Shown: positions 27,334-38,078 of the stretch, one piece after another | Numbering within the stretch: position 1 is the stretch's first letter | How the letters are laid out: each line of letters begins with the position of its first letter | NCBI RefSeq assembly: GCF_014230055.1 | Contig: NZ_JACHVA010000022.1 | Span: 1 to 64,000, forward strand | Source: Puniceicoccus vermicola | GTDB lineage: Bacteria > Verrucomicrobiota > Verrucomicrobiia > Opitutales > Puniceicoccaceae | Length of the DNA: 64,000 nucleotides | Direction of reading: 5' to 3' | Position numbers and translations under genes: made by a program | Notes under the pieces: generated by a model | Database searches by the model: none | What the model was told of the DNA's origin: nothing | The model's input: only the letters and a program-made list of their open reading frames with translations

Positions 27334-28715
27334 GCTTCCTCCTTCGATGCGGCCAGCGACTTCTCAATGGCCATGGTTTTCCGGGGCACAAACTTCCAGA
27401 TGGGGCTCAAGACGCTGCGCGCGACTTCGTCGGCAAATCGCATCATTCCCTCGAACCCGGCCAGCGGAATCTTCCTTTCGTGATTGTGGTCGCAGAAGGC
27501 CACTCCGAGTTTGAAGGCGATCGGGCGTTCCTTAACTCCCCCGATGAAGAGATCGACCTCCTTTTCTAGGACAAACTTTGCCAGCTCCAAAGGGTTTGAG
27601 TCATCGACAATCACCGTGCCGGGATCGCAGATTTCGCGGAGCTGATCGTAATCCTCCTGGCTCCCCGTCTGGGTTCCGGCGAGCACGGTCTGCATCCCGA
27701 GGGCGCGGAGGGCCAGCACCAGCGAGAAGGCCTTGAAGGCTCCGCCAACATAGAGGGCGGCCTTCTTGCCCCGGAGCTGCTTCCGGTATTTGCGAATCAC
27801 TGGAGAATACTTGGCAATTTCCTCGCGAACGAGGGCGGCAGCCCGCTCTTCGATCTCCGGATCGCCGAAAAAGGAGGCAGTCTCGTAAATGGCCCTCGCT
27901 GTATCTTCGAATCCGAAAAAGGAGACTCGGCGCAGAGGGATCCCGTGCTCCTTCTTGAGAAGGTTGGCCAGGTGGGTCATCGAGCCCGAGCACTGCACCA
28001 GATTGAGGGAAGCCCCGTGGCAACGTCTCAGATCGTCGACCCGCCCGTCGCCCGTGATCGTCGAGACGACCTCGATCCCGATCTTTTCAAAATATTCGCG
28101 AATCATCCAGGCTTCCCCGGCGATATTGAACTCTCCGAGAAGGTTTATGCTGTATTTGCTAATTTTCGACGTATCACCTGTTCCCACCAAGCGGTAGGCC
28201 GCCTCACAGGCTGCCTTGTAGCCACTCTTCTTGGTTCCCTTGAAGCCAGGCGAGTCCACCGGAATGACCTCGATCCCTGATTTCTTCGTAACCGTGCGGC
28301 AGACGGCTTCAACATCGTCCCCGATCACCCCGACAATGCAGGTGGAATAGACAAATGCCGCCTTTGGCCGGTAATACGCGATGAGCTCCAGCAGAGAGGC
28401 TTCGAGCTTCTTTTCTCCTCCGAAAACCACTTCCTTTTCGGCTAGATCCGTTGAGAAACTGTTGCGATGGAGCTGAGGCCCCGAAGAAAGAGATCCGCGA
28501 ATGTCCCAGTTGTAGACAGCGCATCCGATGGGTCCGTGGACGATATGCAATGCATCCGCAATGGGATACAAAACCACCCGGGAACCACAGAACGCACAAG
28601 CACGCTGGGTGACCGCACCGGCAGTGCTGCGACGGTCGCAGGAAAACTCACCGGACTCCCCTTTGGTCCAGACCTGCTGCGAGCGGTCCGTTAAGATCTC
28701 GATCTCTTCACTCAT
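27330..28715 (-). CDS. nifE: NifE, FeMo-cofactor scaffold alpha subunit
   Basis: 461 aa NifD-like protein. Cluster Cys in RACAFCGSRVVLYP and GPIGCAVYNWDIRG, TCIVGVIGDDVE, and CSGSMTHLANL, which corresponds to the FeMo-co-ligating region. ATG at 28715 (MSEEIEILTDRS) is chosen; the longer frame has 33 residues translated from a repeat-rich gap. 413 bp separate it from the ferritin gene, so nifEN may have its own promoter or be at the far end of a long transcript. Confidence 0.93.
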   Translation of the reverse strand: MSEEIEILTDRSQQVWTKGESGEFSCDRRSTAGAVTQRACAFCGSRVVLYPIADALHIVHGPIGCAVYNWDIRGSLSSGPQLHRNSFSTDLAEKEVVFGGEKKLEASLLELIAYYRPKAAFVYSTCIVGVIGDDVEAVCRTVTKKSGIEVIPVDSPGFKGTKKSGYKAACEAAYRLVGTGDTSKISKYSINLLGEFNIAGEAWMIREYFEKIGIEVVSTITGDGRVDDLRRCHGASLNLVQCSGSMTHLANLLKKEHGIPLRRVSFFGFEDTARAIYETASFFGDPEIEERAAALVREEIAKYSPVIRKYRKQLRGKKAALYVGGAFKAFSLVLALRALGMQTVLAGTQTGSQEDYDQLREICDPGTVIVDDSNPLELAKFVLEKEVDLFIGGVKERPIAFKLGVAFCDHNHERKIPLAGFEGMMRFADEVARSVLSPIWKFVPRKTMAIEKSLAASKEEA

Positions 28716-28764
28716 GCCCTGCTTCCCCGTTGTTGTTAAAAAATGAATGAAGGCTGCCCTTCGT

Positions 28765-28926
28765 AGCATCGGCTGTAACGCCGATGACCGTCCTCCCCAG
28801 AGCGGCTTCTTCACGGAGCGCGGACTTCAGTCCGCCCCGCATGCCCCTCAGGCATTTCTCTGCGAAAATCGAGGAAAACCGATCCTCCGCGACCGATCCA
28901 ACGGGGCGGACTGAAGTCCGCGCTCC
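28765..28926. repeat. Palindromic repeats in the ferritin-nifE gap
   Basis: GTAGCATCGGCTGTAACGCCGATG (28764-28787 region) and a long inverted repeat GGAGCGCGGACTTCAGTCCG ... CGGACTGAAGTCCGCGCTCC (28815-28926). The second is the same family as at 3.9 and 53.1 kb, but with C-G in place of A-T in the stem on both sides. There is no supported gene in the 413 bp, and no convincing sigma-54 promoter was found. Confidence 0.75.
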
Positions 28927-29128
28927 ATTGACCGTGAGGGCTTCCTCGAAAAATAACCGGAGGGAATCAGCGCTACGAGCACCCAAGCGATCAGAGGCCT
29001 GAGAGGAACGGAGGGATATTCCGTCAGCAAAGACGACGACTACCTTTACTGAACTCCCACTGACGGACCCGTGCCCCTCTGACCTCAAAATGCTCATGCG
29101 CTGATTCTCCGGATAATTCGCTCCCCTA

Positions 29129-29626
29129 CTAGCCGAGGGTCTGGATGATATGACGGTCGAGATTCAAGAGAGACCCTGGGCAGTCGCACTTCTCCAGAAG
29201 GCCAACCATGGTCGCCGCCCAAGCTTCTTCCTCGACCTGCTCTTCAATGAAGTTGAGTAGGAAGGGTACCGAGCGGGGATTGCCCGAGGCGTTCGCCTCG
29301 TCATAGCATTCGATAATGAGTTGAGTGTTCTTCAACTCGAGGCCGCGAGCAAACAGCGCAACTTCCAGAAGACTATCGAACTCGGTCCGGGGAGGCTCCA
29401 TGCCGCCGATCTCCGGCTTCATCGAACGCTCACTCATGTGCGCGATAAACTTGCGGGCATGCTCACCCTCCTCGCTGGCCTGCTTGCGGAAAAACTCCGC
29501 AAAGCCGTTGAATTCATTATCGGCGCACCATACCGCAAGCGCCTCATAGCTCAAGGCGGCGTAGAACTCGTGATTCACTTGCCGGCACAGGAGTGCCGGC
29601 AAGTCGGATTTTTGGGTTTCACTCAT
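29129..29626 (-). CDS. Ferritin-like iron-storage protein in the nif operon
   Basis: 165 aa four-helix diiron protein. Ferroxidase residues are visible: HEFYAALSYEA (first Glu), ASEEGEHARKF (ExxH), and IEEQVEEEAWAATM in the last long helix. It belongs to bacterial ferritin (Ftn) rather than bacterioferritin (no obvious heme Met). It sits 27 bp after nifK, on the same strand, before nifE. It may store or buffer iron for the large demand of nitrogenase assembly, or protect it from oxygen radicals. It is not among the standard nif genes. Confidence 0.85.
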   Translation of the reverse strand: MSETQKSDLPALLCRQVNHEFYAALSYEALAVWCADNEFNGFAEFFRKQASEEGEHARKFIAHMSERSMKPEIGGMEPPRTEFDSLLEVALFARGLELKNTQLIIECYDEANASGNPRSVPFLLNFIEEQVEEEAWAATMVGLLEKCDCPGSLLNLDRHIIQTLG

Positions 29627-29653
29627 AATCTTCTTCCTTTGGGCGAACCGGAC

Positions 29654-31015
29654 TTACTGCACCAGCTCGACTTCGTGGTCGGGCAGGAGTCGATCATCGC
29701 GATCGAAGAACGCGTCGGTGATCTTTTCGACCATTCGCATGGCTCCGGCGTATCCGACGAGCGGGAAAGCACGGTGTCCGACCCGGTCCAGCATCGGGAA
29801 TCCGAAGCGGACGAAGGGAATGTCCTCCGCGCGAGCGACATACTTCCCATAGGTATTTCCCATGAGTAGGTCGACCGGGTTGTTCTTGATCCACTGGTGG
29901 AGGTAGTGCAGATCGCTGAAGGCCTTGACTTCCGTATTGGGGGCCTTGGCTTTCATCTTGCGTTCCCACTTCTTCCCGGGAGTTCCGGTGATGGCGATCG
30001 AAGCTTCCATGCCCAGTTCGGTCACGAAATCGATCATGCTGCTGACGTGGTCCGGATCCCCGAAGATGGCTACCTTCTTTTTATGGAGATACTGCGACAT
30101 GTCGCTGATCATATCGATCAGACGACCGCGTTCAGCATCGAGCCAAGCTGGAACCGCAGTGTCCCCGGCAACCCGTAGCGCGTTGACAAACTCATCCGTG
30201 GCGCGGACCCCGATCGGCAACTCAGCGATTTTTCCTTCGACTCCACATTTCTTTTGGAGGGAAGTCACCGCTGCAGTGCTGGCCAAGGGACCAAGTCCGA
30301 TCGATACCATCGTGTGGCCCATCTCACGGAGGTCGGAGATCTTCGTTCCGCCGTCCGGATACATCTTGTAGTGTCCGTCGTAAGGCGTATCGAGCACATC
30401 CGAAGCATCAGGGGCGAGGATGAACTCGACTCCCACCGCAGTCGCCAGGCGCTTGATCTCCCGCATGTCCGATGGATCGACGAACCCAGGGAAGATGGTG
30501 ATGGTGTTCTTCCGGGTGTCTCCCGTTTCGGCAAGATATTTCACGAAGGCTTCGCACTGATTCGAGAAGCCGGTGACATGACTCCCGACAAAGCTCGGCG
30601 TATTCGCGTGAATGACGGTCTTCCCTTCGGGGATCTTCCCGGACTCGATGGCCTTCTTGATGATGGTCGGGATGTCGTCCCCGATCACTTCCGAGAGACA
30701 GGTCGTGTGCACGGCCACAATCTCCGGCTCATAGATGGTGAAGATGTTTTCCAGCGCGCTGGTCAGATTGGCCATTCCGCCGAAAACGGAGGCCCCTTCG
30801 GTGAAGGAACTGGTCGTGGCGACGACCGGCTCCTTGTAATGACGGGTCAGGTGACTGCGATGATAAGCGCAGCATCCCTGTGAACCGTGTGAGTGCGGCA
30901 TGCACCCGTTCACTCCCAGCGCCGCATACATGGCACCGATCGGCTGACAGGTTTTCGCCGGATTGACGCGGAGCGCCTTGCGTTCGCGGAGTTCCGCTGT
31001 GGTTCCTTCCAACAT
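29654..31015 (-). CDS. nifK: Nitrogenase MoFe protein beta subunit
   Basis: 453 aa, about 60 aa shorter at the N-terminus than the Azotobacter type, as in NifK of clostridia, green sulfur bacteria and Desulfovibrio. P-cluster ligands: C23 (KTCQPIGAMYA), C48 (HGSQGCCAYHR), C106 (TTCLSEVIGDD). FTEGASVFGG follows the family. It forms the alpha2beta2 MoFe protein with NifD; 38 bp separate them. Confidence 0.97.
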   Translation of the reverse strand: MLEGTTAELRERKALRVNPAKTCQPIGAMYAALGVNGCMPHSHGSQGCCAYHRSHLTRHYKEPVVATTSSFTEGASVFGGMANLTSALENIFTIYEPEIVAVHTTCLSEVIGDDIPTIIKKAIESGKIPEGKTVIHANTPSFVGSHVTGFSNQCEAFVKYLAETGDTRKNTITIFPGFVDPSDMREIKRLATAVGVEFILAPDASDVLDTPYDGHYKMYPDGGTKISDLREMGHTMVSIGLGPLASTAAVTSLQKKCGVEGKIAELPIGVRATDEFVNALRVAGDTAVPAWLDAERGRLIDMISDMSQYLHKKKVAIFGDPDHVSSMIDFVTELGMEASIAITGTPGKKWERKMKAKAPNTEVKAFSDLHYLHQWIKNNPVDLLMGNTYGKYVARAEDIPFVRFGFPMLDRVGHRAFPLVGYAGAMRMVEKITDAFFDRDDRLLPDHEVELVQ

Positions 31016-31054
31016 GGTATGATTTCCTTTTTAAGTGTTTGAATTGATTTACGC

Positions 31055-32719
31055 TTAGGCCGTGACTTCTTCCGAAACGGTAGCTTCGGGCGCTTCGTCG
31101 GCTTCGTGCCAGGGAGCGCGGGTCAGCTCCCAGACGCGGGAGGAGGTCATGCGGTCGATTTCCTTGAAAAAGTTGATCGCACCCTTGAATCCGGCGTAAG
31201 GTCCGCCGTAGTCGTAGGAGTGGAGCTGCTTACAAGGCACCCCCATCTTCTCGATCACGTATTTGTCTTTGACCCCGGAGCCGATGACGTCGGGCTTGTA
31301 GAGTTCGATCAGCTTCTCCATCTCGTGATGGGAGATGTCATCGATGACGAGTGTGTCCTTTTTCATCTGCTTCAACATCCCTTCGTAGTCGCTGAAGGCG
31401 AAGCCGGACTCTTCGAGAGACTTCTTCCGATCGACCGTCTTGCGAAGGTTGAAGCGCTCTGGATCTTCTTCGATCGTGAGTTCTTCAATATTTCGTGAAT
31501 CCGCATCGACCTTGATGCTCGGCAGAACCTCGCGGCCTTCGTAGTCGTCCCGGTGGGCAAACTCGTAACCGGCGGCAATCACCTTCATCTCCATATCCTC
31601 GAAAAGATCCTGGTAGTGGTGCGCCCGACTGCCTCCCACGAAGAGAGCGGCGGTCTTGCCATTGGTGCGGGTCTTCACGTCTTCGATCACGGGACGGACC
31701 TCGCTCATCTCGGCGGCGATCACTTCCTCGACCCGGTCGATGAGTTTCTTCTCTCCAAAATATTGGGCGATCTTGCGGAGGGACTTCTTCGTGCCTTCCA
31801 ACCCGATGAAGTTGACCTTGAACCAGGGAATCCCAAACTTGGTCTCCATCATCTCGGCCATGTAGTTGATCGAGCGATGACACATGACCACATTCAGATC
31901 CGCCATGTGCGCATTGCAGATCTCGTCGTAAGTGACCCCACCAGAGAGCGTCCCAATGATCTTGATTCCGCAGAGGGCCAGAATCCGGTCGATTTCCCAC
32001 GCGTCCCCGCCGATGTTGTATTCACCGAGGATGTTAATCGTGTATTCGCCTTTAGAGGGAGTGTCGTCCAGGCCGATCATGTTCTTAAACACCCCGTTAT
32101 TTGCGATGTGGTGACCCGCCGACTGGGAGACTCCCTTGTAGCCTTCGCAGGAGAAACCGAAAATGTTGATCCCCAGTTTCGCCTTCATTTCCTTACAGAC
32201 CGCGTGAATGTCGTCTCCGATCAGACCGACCGGACAGGTGGCGTAGACTGAGATCGCCTTCGGTTTGAACTCATCGTAGGCTTCCTGAATCGCATCCTTC
32301 AGAAGAGTCTCCCCGCCGAAAACGATGTGATTCTCCTGCATGTCGGTCGACATTGAATACTGCAGGTAATTGGTTTCACCCTCGTTGCGGATCTTCGTGA
32401 AGTTCCGGCGGGAGAGCCAGCTGTAGTAACCACAACCGATCGGGCCATGGGTGATGTGCAGGATGTCGTAGATCGGTCCGATGACCACCCCTTTACAACC
32501 TGCATACGAGCAACCGCGCTGGGTGATGATGCCCGGGACCGTCCGACTGTTCGCGCCAATCTCGGCGGGAGTCGAAGGGTTCTCGTTGACCATCATCTGC
32601 TTGCTGCGCTTGCGGAGAGTCTTCTTCGGATAAATATCGAGCATCTTCTCCCGCGCTTCGGCGGCGGAAGGCCCGGTAGGCCCCATGGGCGAATCGTTCT
32701 TAGCGTTTTCTTCTGACAT
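31055..32719 (-). CDS. nifD: Nitrogenase MoFe protein alpha subunit (long form)
   Basis: 554 aa from ATG 32719 (a GTG at 32758 would add 13 residues). P-cluster Cys in QRGCSYAGCKG, GPIGCGYYSW and TCPVGLIGDD; FeMo-co ligands Cys in VVMCHRSINY and His in KQLHSYDYGGP; the QSAGHHIAN site matches the homocitrate-contacting QSLGHH motif. All point to Mo-nitrogenase. About 50 extra residues (around VLPSIKVDADSRNIEELTIE) lie before the last third. This insertion is typical of group II NifD from anaerobes. With short NifK it defines the cluster type. Confidence 0.97.
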   Translation of the reverse strand: MSEENAKNDSPMGPTGPSAAEAREKMLDIYPKKTLRKRSKQMMVNENPSTPAEIGANSRTVPGIITQRGCSYAGCKGVVIGPIYDILHITHGPIGCGYYSWLSRRNFTKIRNEGETNYLQYSMSTDMQENHIVFGGETLLKDAIQEAYDEFKPKAISVYATCPVGLIGDDIHAVCKEMKAKLGINIFGFSCEGYKGVSQSAGHHIANNGVFKNMIGLDDTPSKGEYTINILGEYNIGGDAWEIDRILALCGIKIIGTLSGGVTYDEICNAHMADLNVVMCHRSINYMAEMMETKFGIPWFKVNFIGLEGTKKSLRKIAQYFGEKKLIDRVEEVIAAEMSEVRPVIEDVKTRTNGKTAALFVGGSRAHHYQDLFEDMEMKVIAAGYEFAHRDDYEGREVLPSIKVDADSRNIEELTIEEDPERFNLRKTVDRKKSLEESGFAFSDYEGMLKQMKKDTLVIDDISHHEMEKLIELYKPDVIGSGVKDKYVIEKMGVPCKQLHSYDYGGPYAGFKGAINFFKEIDRMTSSRVWELTRAPWHEADEAPEATVSEEVTA

Positions 32720-32796
32720 TGGATTAAACTTCGGTGTTGCGGCTGGGCGGTTGACCACTGCCCCCGGGTTCCGACCGGTGACAGTGGAAATTCACC

Positions 32797-33744
<948 letters not shown>

Positions 33745-33855
33745 ATCCAAATTCAGAACAACGTAAGACATTCATGGCCATGGAGATAAAAATTTAAACC
33801 GCCCTACTTCCGCCCATTGGCGGTTTTTCTAAGCCCCTGAAAACGTAGCCAATCT

Positions 33856-33903
33856 CCGACACAAACGTCGGACGTAGGTCCAAATCCTACATTTATGTAG
33901 GAT
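33856..33903. promoter_or_regulatory. Candidate enhancer for the NifA-type activator
   Basis: Perfect palindrome ATCCTACATttATGTAGGAT (33884-33903) with a third half-site GTAGG at 33874-33878, and a second inverted repeat CCGACacaaacGTCGG (33856-33871). It lies about 140-165 bp upstream of the proposed -24 box, the usual enhancer distance. The classical NifA box TGT-N10-ACA was not found. An 8-bp stem AAACCGCC/GGCGGTTT followed by T (33796-33829) lies between enhancer and promoter. The rest of the 415-bp gap is A/T-rich without a gene. Confidence 0.5.
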
Positions 33904-34087
33904 CCCTTTCTTCATAAATTTTGTATCTTTATTTCCCCGACAGGATAAGGGACCCTTCTTAAAAGAATTTGATCCGCTAATCGCTCAAGTGTGAGAATGG
34001 CTAATACCTCAAGAAACTACGCTTATCCCCCATGGAAAAGGGGAGTGAAAGCCTCATTCGGCACCCTTTAAGCTGCATCCAGCAATC

Positions 34088-35710
34088 GTGATCGACTCAA
34101 AACAATGCCAGAACAAAGACTGCACGATCGCCCGCGAGGGGCCTTCGCTCGAAATGCTGAACCGATCCACCGGGATTAACTGCCGCTCTGTCCAGGAACT
34201 GGGCCTCCTCTTTGCCGTCAGCCGCAGTCTCGAGAACAGCTTTGATTTGACCGACGTCGCACGGCCCGTCCTCCGGCGTCTCCAAGACTGGATGGGACTC
34301 GAGCGGGGCACCGTCGCCATCCTCAACCGCGACACCGGGGGCCTTCTCGTCTCCGAGGCCATCGGGCTCCCGCGCGATCTGGCTGCCAACGAGTATTTCA
34401 AACTCATTGAACCTCATCTCGAACATGTGGTTCGCAAGAAAGACGCGATCATCGTCCACGATCTGGACCGTTGGTCCCGGGAGAGCGACATACCCTCCGA
34501 AACCATCGAAAAACTGCAACTGCGCCCCCAGACTGGCTTGATCTGCATCCCCCTCAAATTTGCCGACGAGATCATCGGGACCCTGAGTATCGAAAGACGC
34601 CGCAATCCACAAACCGGCTGGGAGGCAGATTTGCGCCTCTTATCGATGCTCGCCTCGATTATCGCCCAGGCGACGAAGGTGCGCCAAGAGGCCGCCGAGC
34701 AGATCCAAAGCCTTCGCGAGGAAAACGACCGGCTTCATCAGAAAATCGGCTCGGGCAATCGCCCTCAGGACATGATTGGTTCTGCCAGTTCGATGCGGGC
34801 GGTCTATCTCCAAATCGACCAGGTGGCCCCCAGTCTCACCACGACCCTCATCCGGGGCGAGAGCGGGACCGGGAAGGAGCTTGTGGCCAAGGCTGTCCAC
34901 GAACGCAGCAAACGGGCGTCTAAGCCGTTTGTAAAATTCAACTGCGCAGCCCTCCCCGATTCGATCATAGAGAGCGAGCTCTTTGGTCACGAGAAAGGAG
35001 CCTTCACCGGGGCCCTCGCCACCCGCAAGGGCCGGTTTGAGATGGCGCATGGGGGAACCATCTTTCTCGACGAAATCGGAGACATCTCGATCGCCACCCA
35101 GGTCAAACTTTTGCGAGTGCTGCAGGAAAAGGAATTCGAGCGCGTGGGCAGTCAGGAGCCCCGCCGCGCCGATGTTCGGGTGATCGCCGCCACCAGTCGT
35201 GATTTGGAAACGATGATGGCCGAAGGCACCTTTCGGGAGGACCTTTATTATCGGCTCAACGTCTTCCCCATCTACGTGCCGCCGCTCCGGGAGAGAAAGT
35301 GTGACATTCTGCTGCTCTGCGACTTTTTCGTCGAAAAGTATGCCGACCGGATCGGGGTCAAAGCCCCCCGCATCTCCAGCGCCGCCATCGACCTTCTCGC
35401 CAGCTACCATTGGCCCGGCAATGTCCGGGAACTGGAAAACTGCATGGAGCGGGCCGTCATCATCGCCAAGGGGGAATCCATCAAGGCCCACCATCTTCCG
35501 CCCACTCTACAGAAGAAATCGCCGCGCGAAGGAGCCGTCTCCGACACCCTCGAAGACGCCCTCGAATCCCTCGAGCGGGAAATGCTGGTCGACGCCCTCA
35601 AGGAAACTGGCAGCAATATGGCCGAGGCCGCCCGTCGCCTCGGAATGACCGAGCGCAAAATGGGCCTCCGGGTGAAAAAATACGGGATTGATCGCGAGCG
35701 GTATAAGTGA
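34088..35710 (+). CDS. nifA: NifA-type sigma-54-dependent activator
   Basis: 540 aa. GAF sensor domain (about 35-195), AAA+ domain with Walker A GESGTGKE (257-264), sigma-54 contact loop GAFTGA (304-309), Walker [12 protein letters not shown] (322-332), and a C-terminal Fis-like helix-turn-helix ([21 protein letters not shown]). It is divergent from nifH. It should activate nif genes in response to nitrogen or oxygen status. The Cys motif of oxygen-sensing rhizobial NifA between AAA+ and HTH is absent, and no nifL is present, so the signal input is unclear. It starts with GTG at 34088; ATG at codon 23 is an alternative. Confidence 0.9.
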   Translation: MIDSKQCQNKDCTIAREGPSLEMLNRSTGINCRSVQELGLLFAVSRSLENSFDLTDVARPVLRRLQDWMGLERGTVAILNRDTGGLLVSEAIGLPRDLAANEYFKLIEPHLEHVVRKKDAIIVHDLDRWSRESDIPSETIEKLQLRPQTGLICIPLKFADEIIGTLSIERRRNPQTGWEADLRLLSMLASIIAQATKVRQEAAEQIQSLREENDRLHQKIGSGNRPQDMIGSASSMRAVYLQIDQVAPSLTTTLIRGESGTGKELVAKAVHERSKRASKPFVKFNCAALPDSIIESELFGHEKGAFTGALATRKGRFEMAHGGTIFLDEIGDISIATQVKLLRVLQEKEFERVGSQEPRRADVRVIAATSRDLETMMAEGTFREDLYYRLNVFPIYVPPLRERKCDILLLCDFFVEKYADRIGVKAPRISSAAIDLLASYHWPGNVRELENCMERAVIIAKGESIKAHHLPPTLQKKSPREGAVSDTLEDALESLEREMLVDALKETGSNMAEAARRLGMTERKMGLRVKKYGIDRERYK

Positions 35711-35802
35711 GCTGGAAGCAATCGATCTGAACTTGAGGAACGGAATGGCGACAGCCCATTTCGGCTTAAAACCGGAAAAGTTTAAACTTCTCGAACGAAC
35801 CA

Positions 35803-35980
35803 CTAGAAACGCCTCTTGTCGTTCCTCTGCCCAAAGCCTGGAGCGGAATGGCGATCGCCATTTCGACTGACGCCCAGAGTGTATGGATTGAACCGAGAAA
35901 AGAGACAGGCTGGCAGCCTGTTGTACGTTTCGACGTTTCGGAACGCGGACTTCAGTCCGCCCCGCATGCCTCTCCGATGT
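35803..35980. repeat. Palindromic repeats after nifA
   Basis: GAAACGCCTCTTGTCGTTCC (35807-35826), GGAATGGCGATCGCCATTTC (35845-35864), and a single arm GGAACGCGGACTTCAGTCCG (35940-35959). The 299-bp gap has no other feature. Confidence 0.7.
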
Positions 35981-36009
35981 AGGCCCGCAGCGACGTGAAA
36001 TCCTGAGCC

Positions 36010-36648
36010 CTACCGCGAGGCCCAGCAGACGCCGGCTACGATGAAGTCCCAGACCGCCGGATGGTCGTCATATTCCTTTGGGCTGTGACCGAGGGCGCAG
36101 TAGAAGACCCGTCCGTTTCCCCATTTGCGGGTCCACGCTGCGGGCATGTCGACGGTGCCGCATCCGAGATCATAGTCGGTCGAGAGGAGAACATTGAGCC
36201 CCGGATCGACGTGGAGGTAGTATTGCTCGGAATCGTAGACGAACTTTTCGGCCAAACCATGGGTCAAGGGATGCCCCGGCTGGGTCACCCGCACCGTATA
36301 GGGTCCCACGTAGGGATGGGCCACAAAGCGGCCACCGACCATCTCGTTGTAGGTCATGGCCGATCGAAAGGCGTCCCCCATTCCTCCGTGGGCACCGGCA
36401 AAACCCGTTCCCGCCCGCACCGCTTCGCAGAGAGCGGACTCTTGATCGCCAGTCAACTCGCCCATCGTCCAACAAGGCACAATGACATCAAAGGCCTTCA
36501 GCGAGTCCGCATCGTCGAGGCAGGAGAGCGAATCCGACCGCGTCACCTCATGTCCCCGCTCCCGCAGAGAAGACTCAAACCGGAGACTCATTTCCTCGGG
36601 AAAATGGCCGTCCCAACCACCATAGAAAATCAAAGCGCTTTTTGCCAT
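36010..36648 (-). CDS. ThuA-like protein
   Basis: 212 aa with the ThuA domain of the glutamine-amidotransferase-like fold: ALIFYGGWDGHFPEE at the start, FAGAHGGMGDAFRS in the middle and GRVFYCALGHSPKEYDDHP near the end. ThuA proteins are linked to trehalose and other sugar metabolism in Rhizobium and are widespread in Verrucomicrobia, often beside dehydrogenases. No such gene is adjacent here. The biochemical reaction of the family remains uncertain. Confidence 0.85.
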   Translation of the reverse strand: MAKSALIFYGGWDGHFPEEMSLRFESSLRERGHEVTRSDSLSCLDDADSLKAFDVIVPCWTMGELTGDQESALCEAVRAGTGFAGAHGGMGDAFRSAMTYNEMVGGRFVAHPYVGPYTVRVTQPGHPLTHGLAEKFVYDSEQYYLHVDPGLNVLLSTDYDLGCGTVDMPAAWTRKWGNGRVFYCALGHSPKEYDDHPAVWDFIVAGVCWASR

Positions 36649-36799
36649 AAGGAGAAGATCCTAGTGCAAAGGATCCCGAACTGGAAAGTCGGAACTATCC
36701 CGGCTAGCCGTTCCTCTCCCTAACGAAAGAGAAAACAGCAGCGCACCACCAATCCAACGTGGGGAGGTTGCTTCAGCACCTCCCGTCCCCCGTCAGCCT

Positions 36800-37230
36800 A
36801 TCCGTAAGAAATGGCTATCGCCATTCCTCTACAACCAAATCCACCGATTTCCGACTTCTGACTACTGATTTCCGGTCTCCCGTCCCCGTTCAGCCCATCC
36901 GTAAGAAATGGCTATCGCCATTCCTCTACAACCAAATCCACCGATTTCCGACTTCCGACTTCTGACTACTGATTTCCGGTCTCCCGTCCCCCGTCAGCCT
37001 ATCCGTAAGAAATGGCTATCGCCATTCCTCTACAACCAAATCCACCGATTTCCGACTTCCGACTTCTGACTACTGATTTCCGGTCTCCCGTCCCCGTTCA
37101 GCCCATCCGTAAGAAATGGCTATCGCCATTCCTCTACAACCGAATCGACCGATTCCCGATCTCTGAATACTGATTCCCGATCTCCCGTCCCCTCTCAGCC
37201 ATCCGGAAGAAACGGCTATCGCCGTTCCTC
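36800..37230. repeat. Tandem array of five units of about 96-104 bp
   Basis: Five copies begin near 36805, 36902, 37006, 37110 and 37206. Each contains TAAGAAATGGCTATCGCCAT plus TCCTCTACAAC and a spacer of CCGATTTCCGACTTCTGAC type. The fifth copy has AACGGC/GCCGTT in place of AATGGC/GCCATT, a paired change in the hairpin stem. It fills most of the 704-bp gap between thuA-like and the DUF167 gene. Confidence 0.9.
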
Positions 37231-37352
37231 TACAACAAAGATCCACCGACTACTGACTACTGAACTCCGACCTCCGACCTCCGCCATCTCCCATCTACAA
37301 GAAAAAATTCCACTTTGCCCCACCCCTTCTCTTCGCTAGAGTCCTCTCTCCC

Positions 37353-37580
37353 GTGAAAACCCTCTCCGTCAAAGTCAAACCCAACGCCAAGACCAGCGAA
37401 CTTGCCGAGCAGGAGGATGGGACTTGGAAAGCCTCGCTGAAATCGCCACCGGTTGACGGCAAGGCCAATCAAGAATTGATCAAGCTGATCTCCAAGTCCT
37501 TTCGCTGTCCAAAATCGGATGTCGCCATCAAGAGTGGCGCCGGATCCCGCCTCAAACGAATCACCATTGCCTCCGAATAG
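37353..37580 (+). CDS. DUF167 / YggU-family protein
   Basis: 75 aa. [28 protein letters not shown] and [12 protein letters not shown] are the conserved segments of the UPF0235/YggU family, a small alpha/beta fold of unknown function. Full length, 34 bp ahead of the DUF5069 gene and probably cotranscribed with it. Confidence 0.85.
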   Translation: MKTLSVKVKPNAKTSELAEQEDGTWKASLKSPPVDGKANQELIKLISKSFRCPKSDVAIKSGAGSRLKRITIASE

Positions 37581-37614
37581 GCAGTTTTCGTATCAAACCA
37601 CCACTTTTCAATTT

Positions 37615-38037
37615 ATGAACGACCAACCACCCATCTCGGCCTACCAAGAAGTCTGTGGGATGAAATATTTCCCCCGCATGCTCGACAAAATCCGCAAATA
37701 TGCCGCCGGAGAACTCCGCGAGGATTTTCACCATCACCTCGGGATCGGCCTCGACGGTCGCACTTGCCAGTTTCTCCGCATTGATTATCAAAAGCTGAAG
37801 GAAAAAACCTTGGCCGGAGGAAGCGACGAGGAGATTTTCCAATGGTGCGACGAGAACGGACGCCAGCTCGATGAGAACGACAAGATCATCTGGAATGGCT
37901 TTGTCAGCAAGATCGGGTGGAAGGATCAAGTCACCGAATCGCTGATCGAACGTAAGAAATCGAGCGGACTCGAAGATCGGGACGAGATTCAGACCATGGT
38001 CGAGTACTTCGAATACGACGAAGGACGAAAAAGCTAA
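37615..38037 (+). CDS. DUF5069 domain protein
   Basis: 140 aa. GMKYFPRMLDKIRKYAAGEL, HHHLGIGLDGRTCQFLRIDY, and IFQWCDENGR match what I recall of DUF5069, common in Verrucomicrobia and Planctomycetes. ATG at 37615 is chosen over an earlier in-frame codon because the domain starts here. Function unknown. Confidence 0.75.
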   Translation: MNDQPPISAYQEVCGMKYFPRMLDKIRKYAAGELREDFHHHLGIGLDGRTCQFLRIDYQKLKEKTLAGGSDEEIFQWCDENGRQLDENDKIIWNGFVSKIGWKDQVTESLIERKKSSGLEDRDEIQTMVEYFEYDEGRKS

Positions 38038-38078
38038 GGTCTGCCTTGATGATTTCCGCCCGTATCCCGAATTCTCCC

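Noticed and set aside
29055-29085. Sigma-54 promoter upstream of nifE (GGGGCACGGG on the - strand)
   Set aside because: No GC at the -12 position with the required 10-bp spacing, and the -24 box is imperfect.
28708-29097. 129-aa frame upstream of nifE
   Set aside because: Runs through two palindromic repeats and has no domain.
32720-32796. nifI1/nifI2 (PII-like) genes between nifH and nifD
   Set aside because: Gap too short (77 bp at most); no such frame present.
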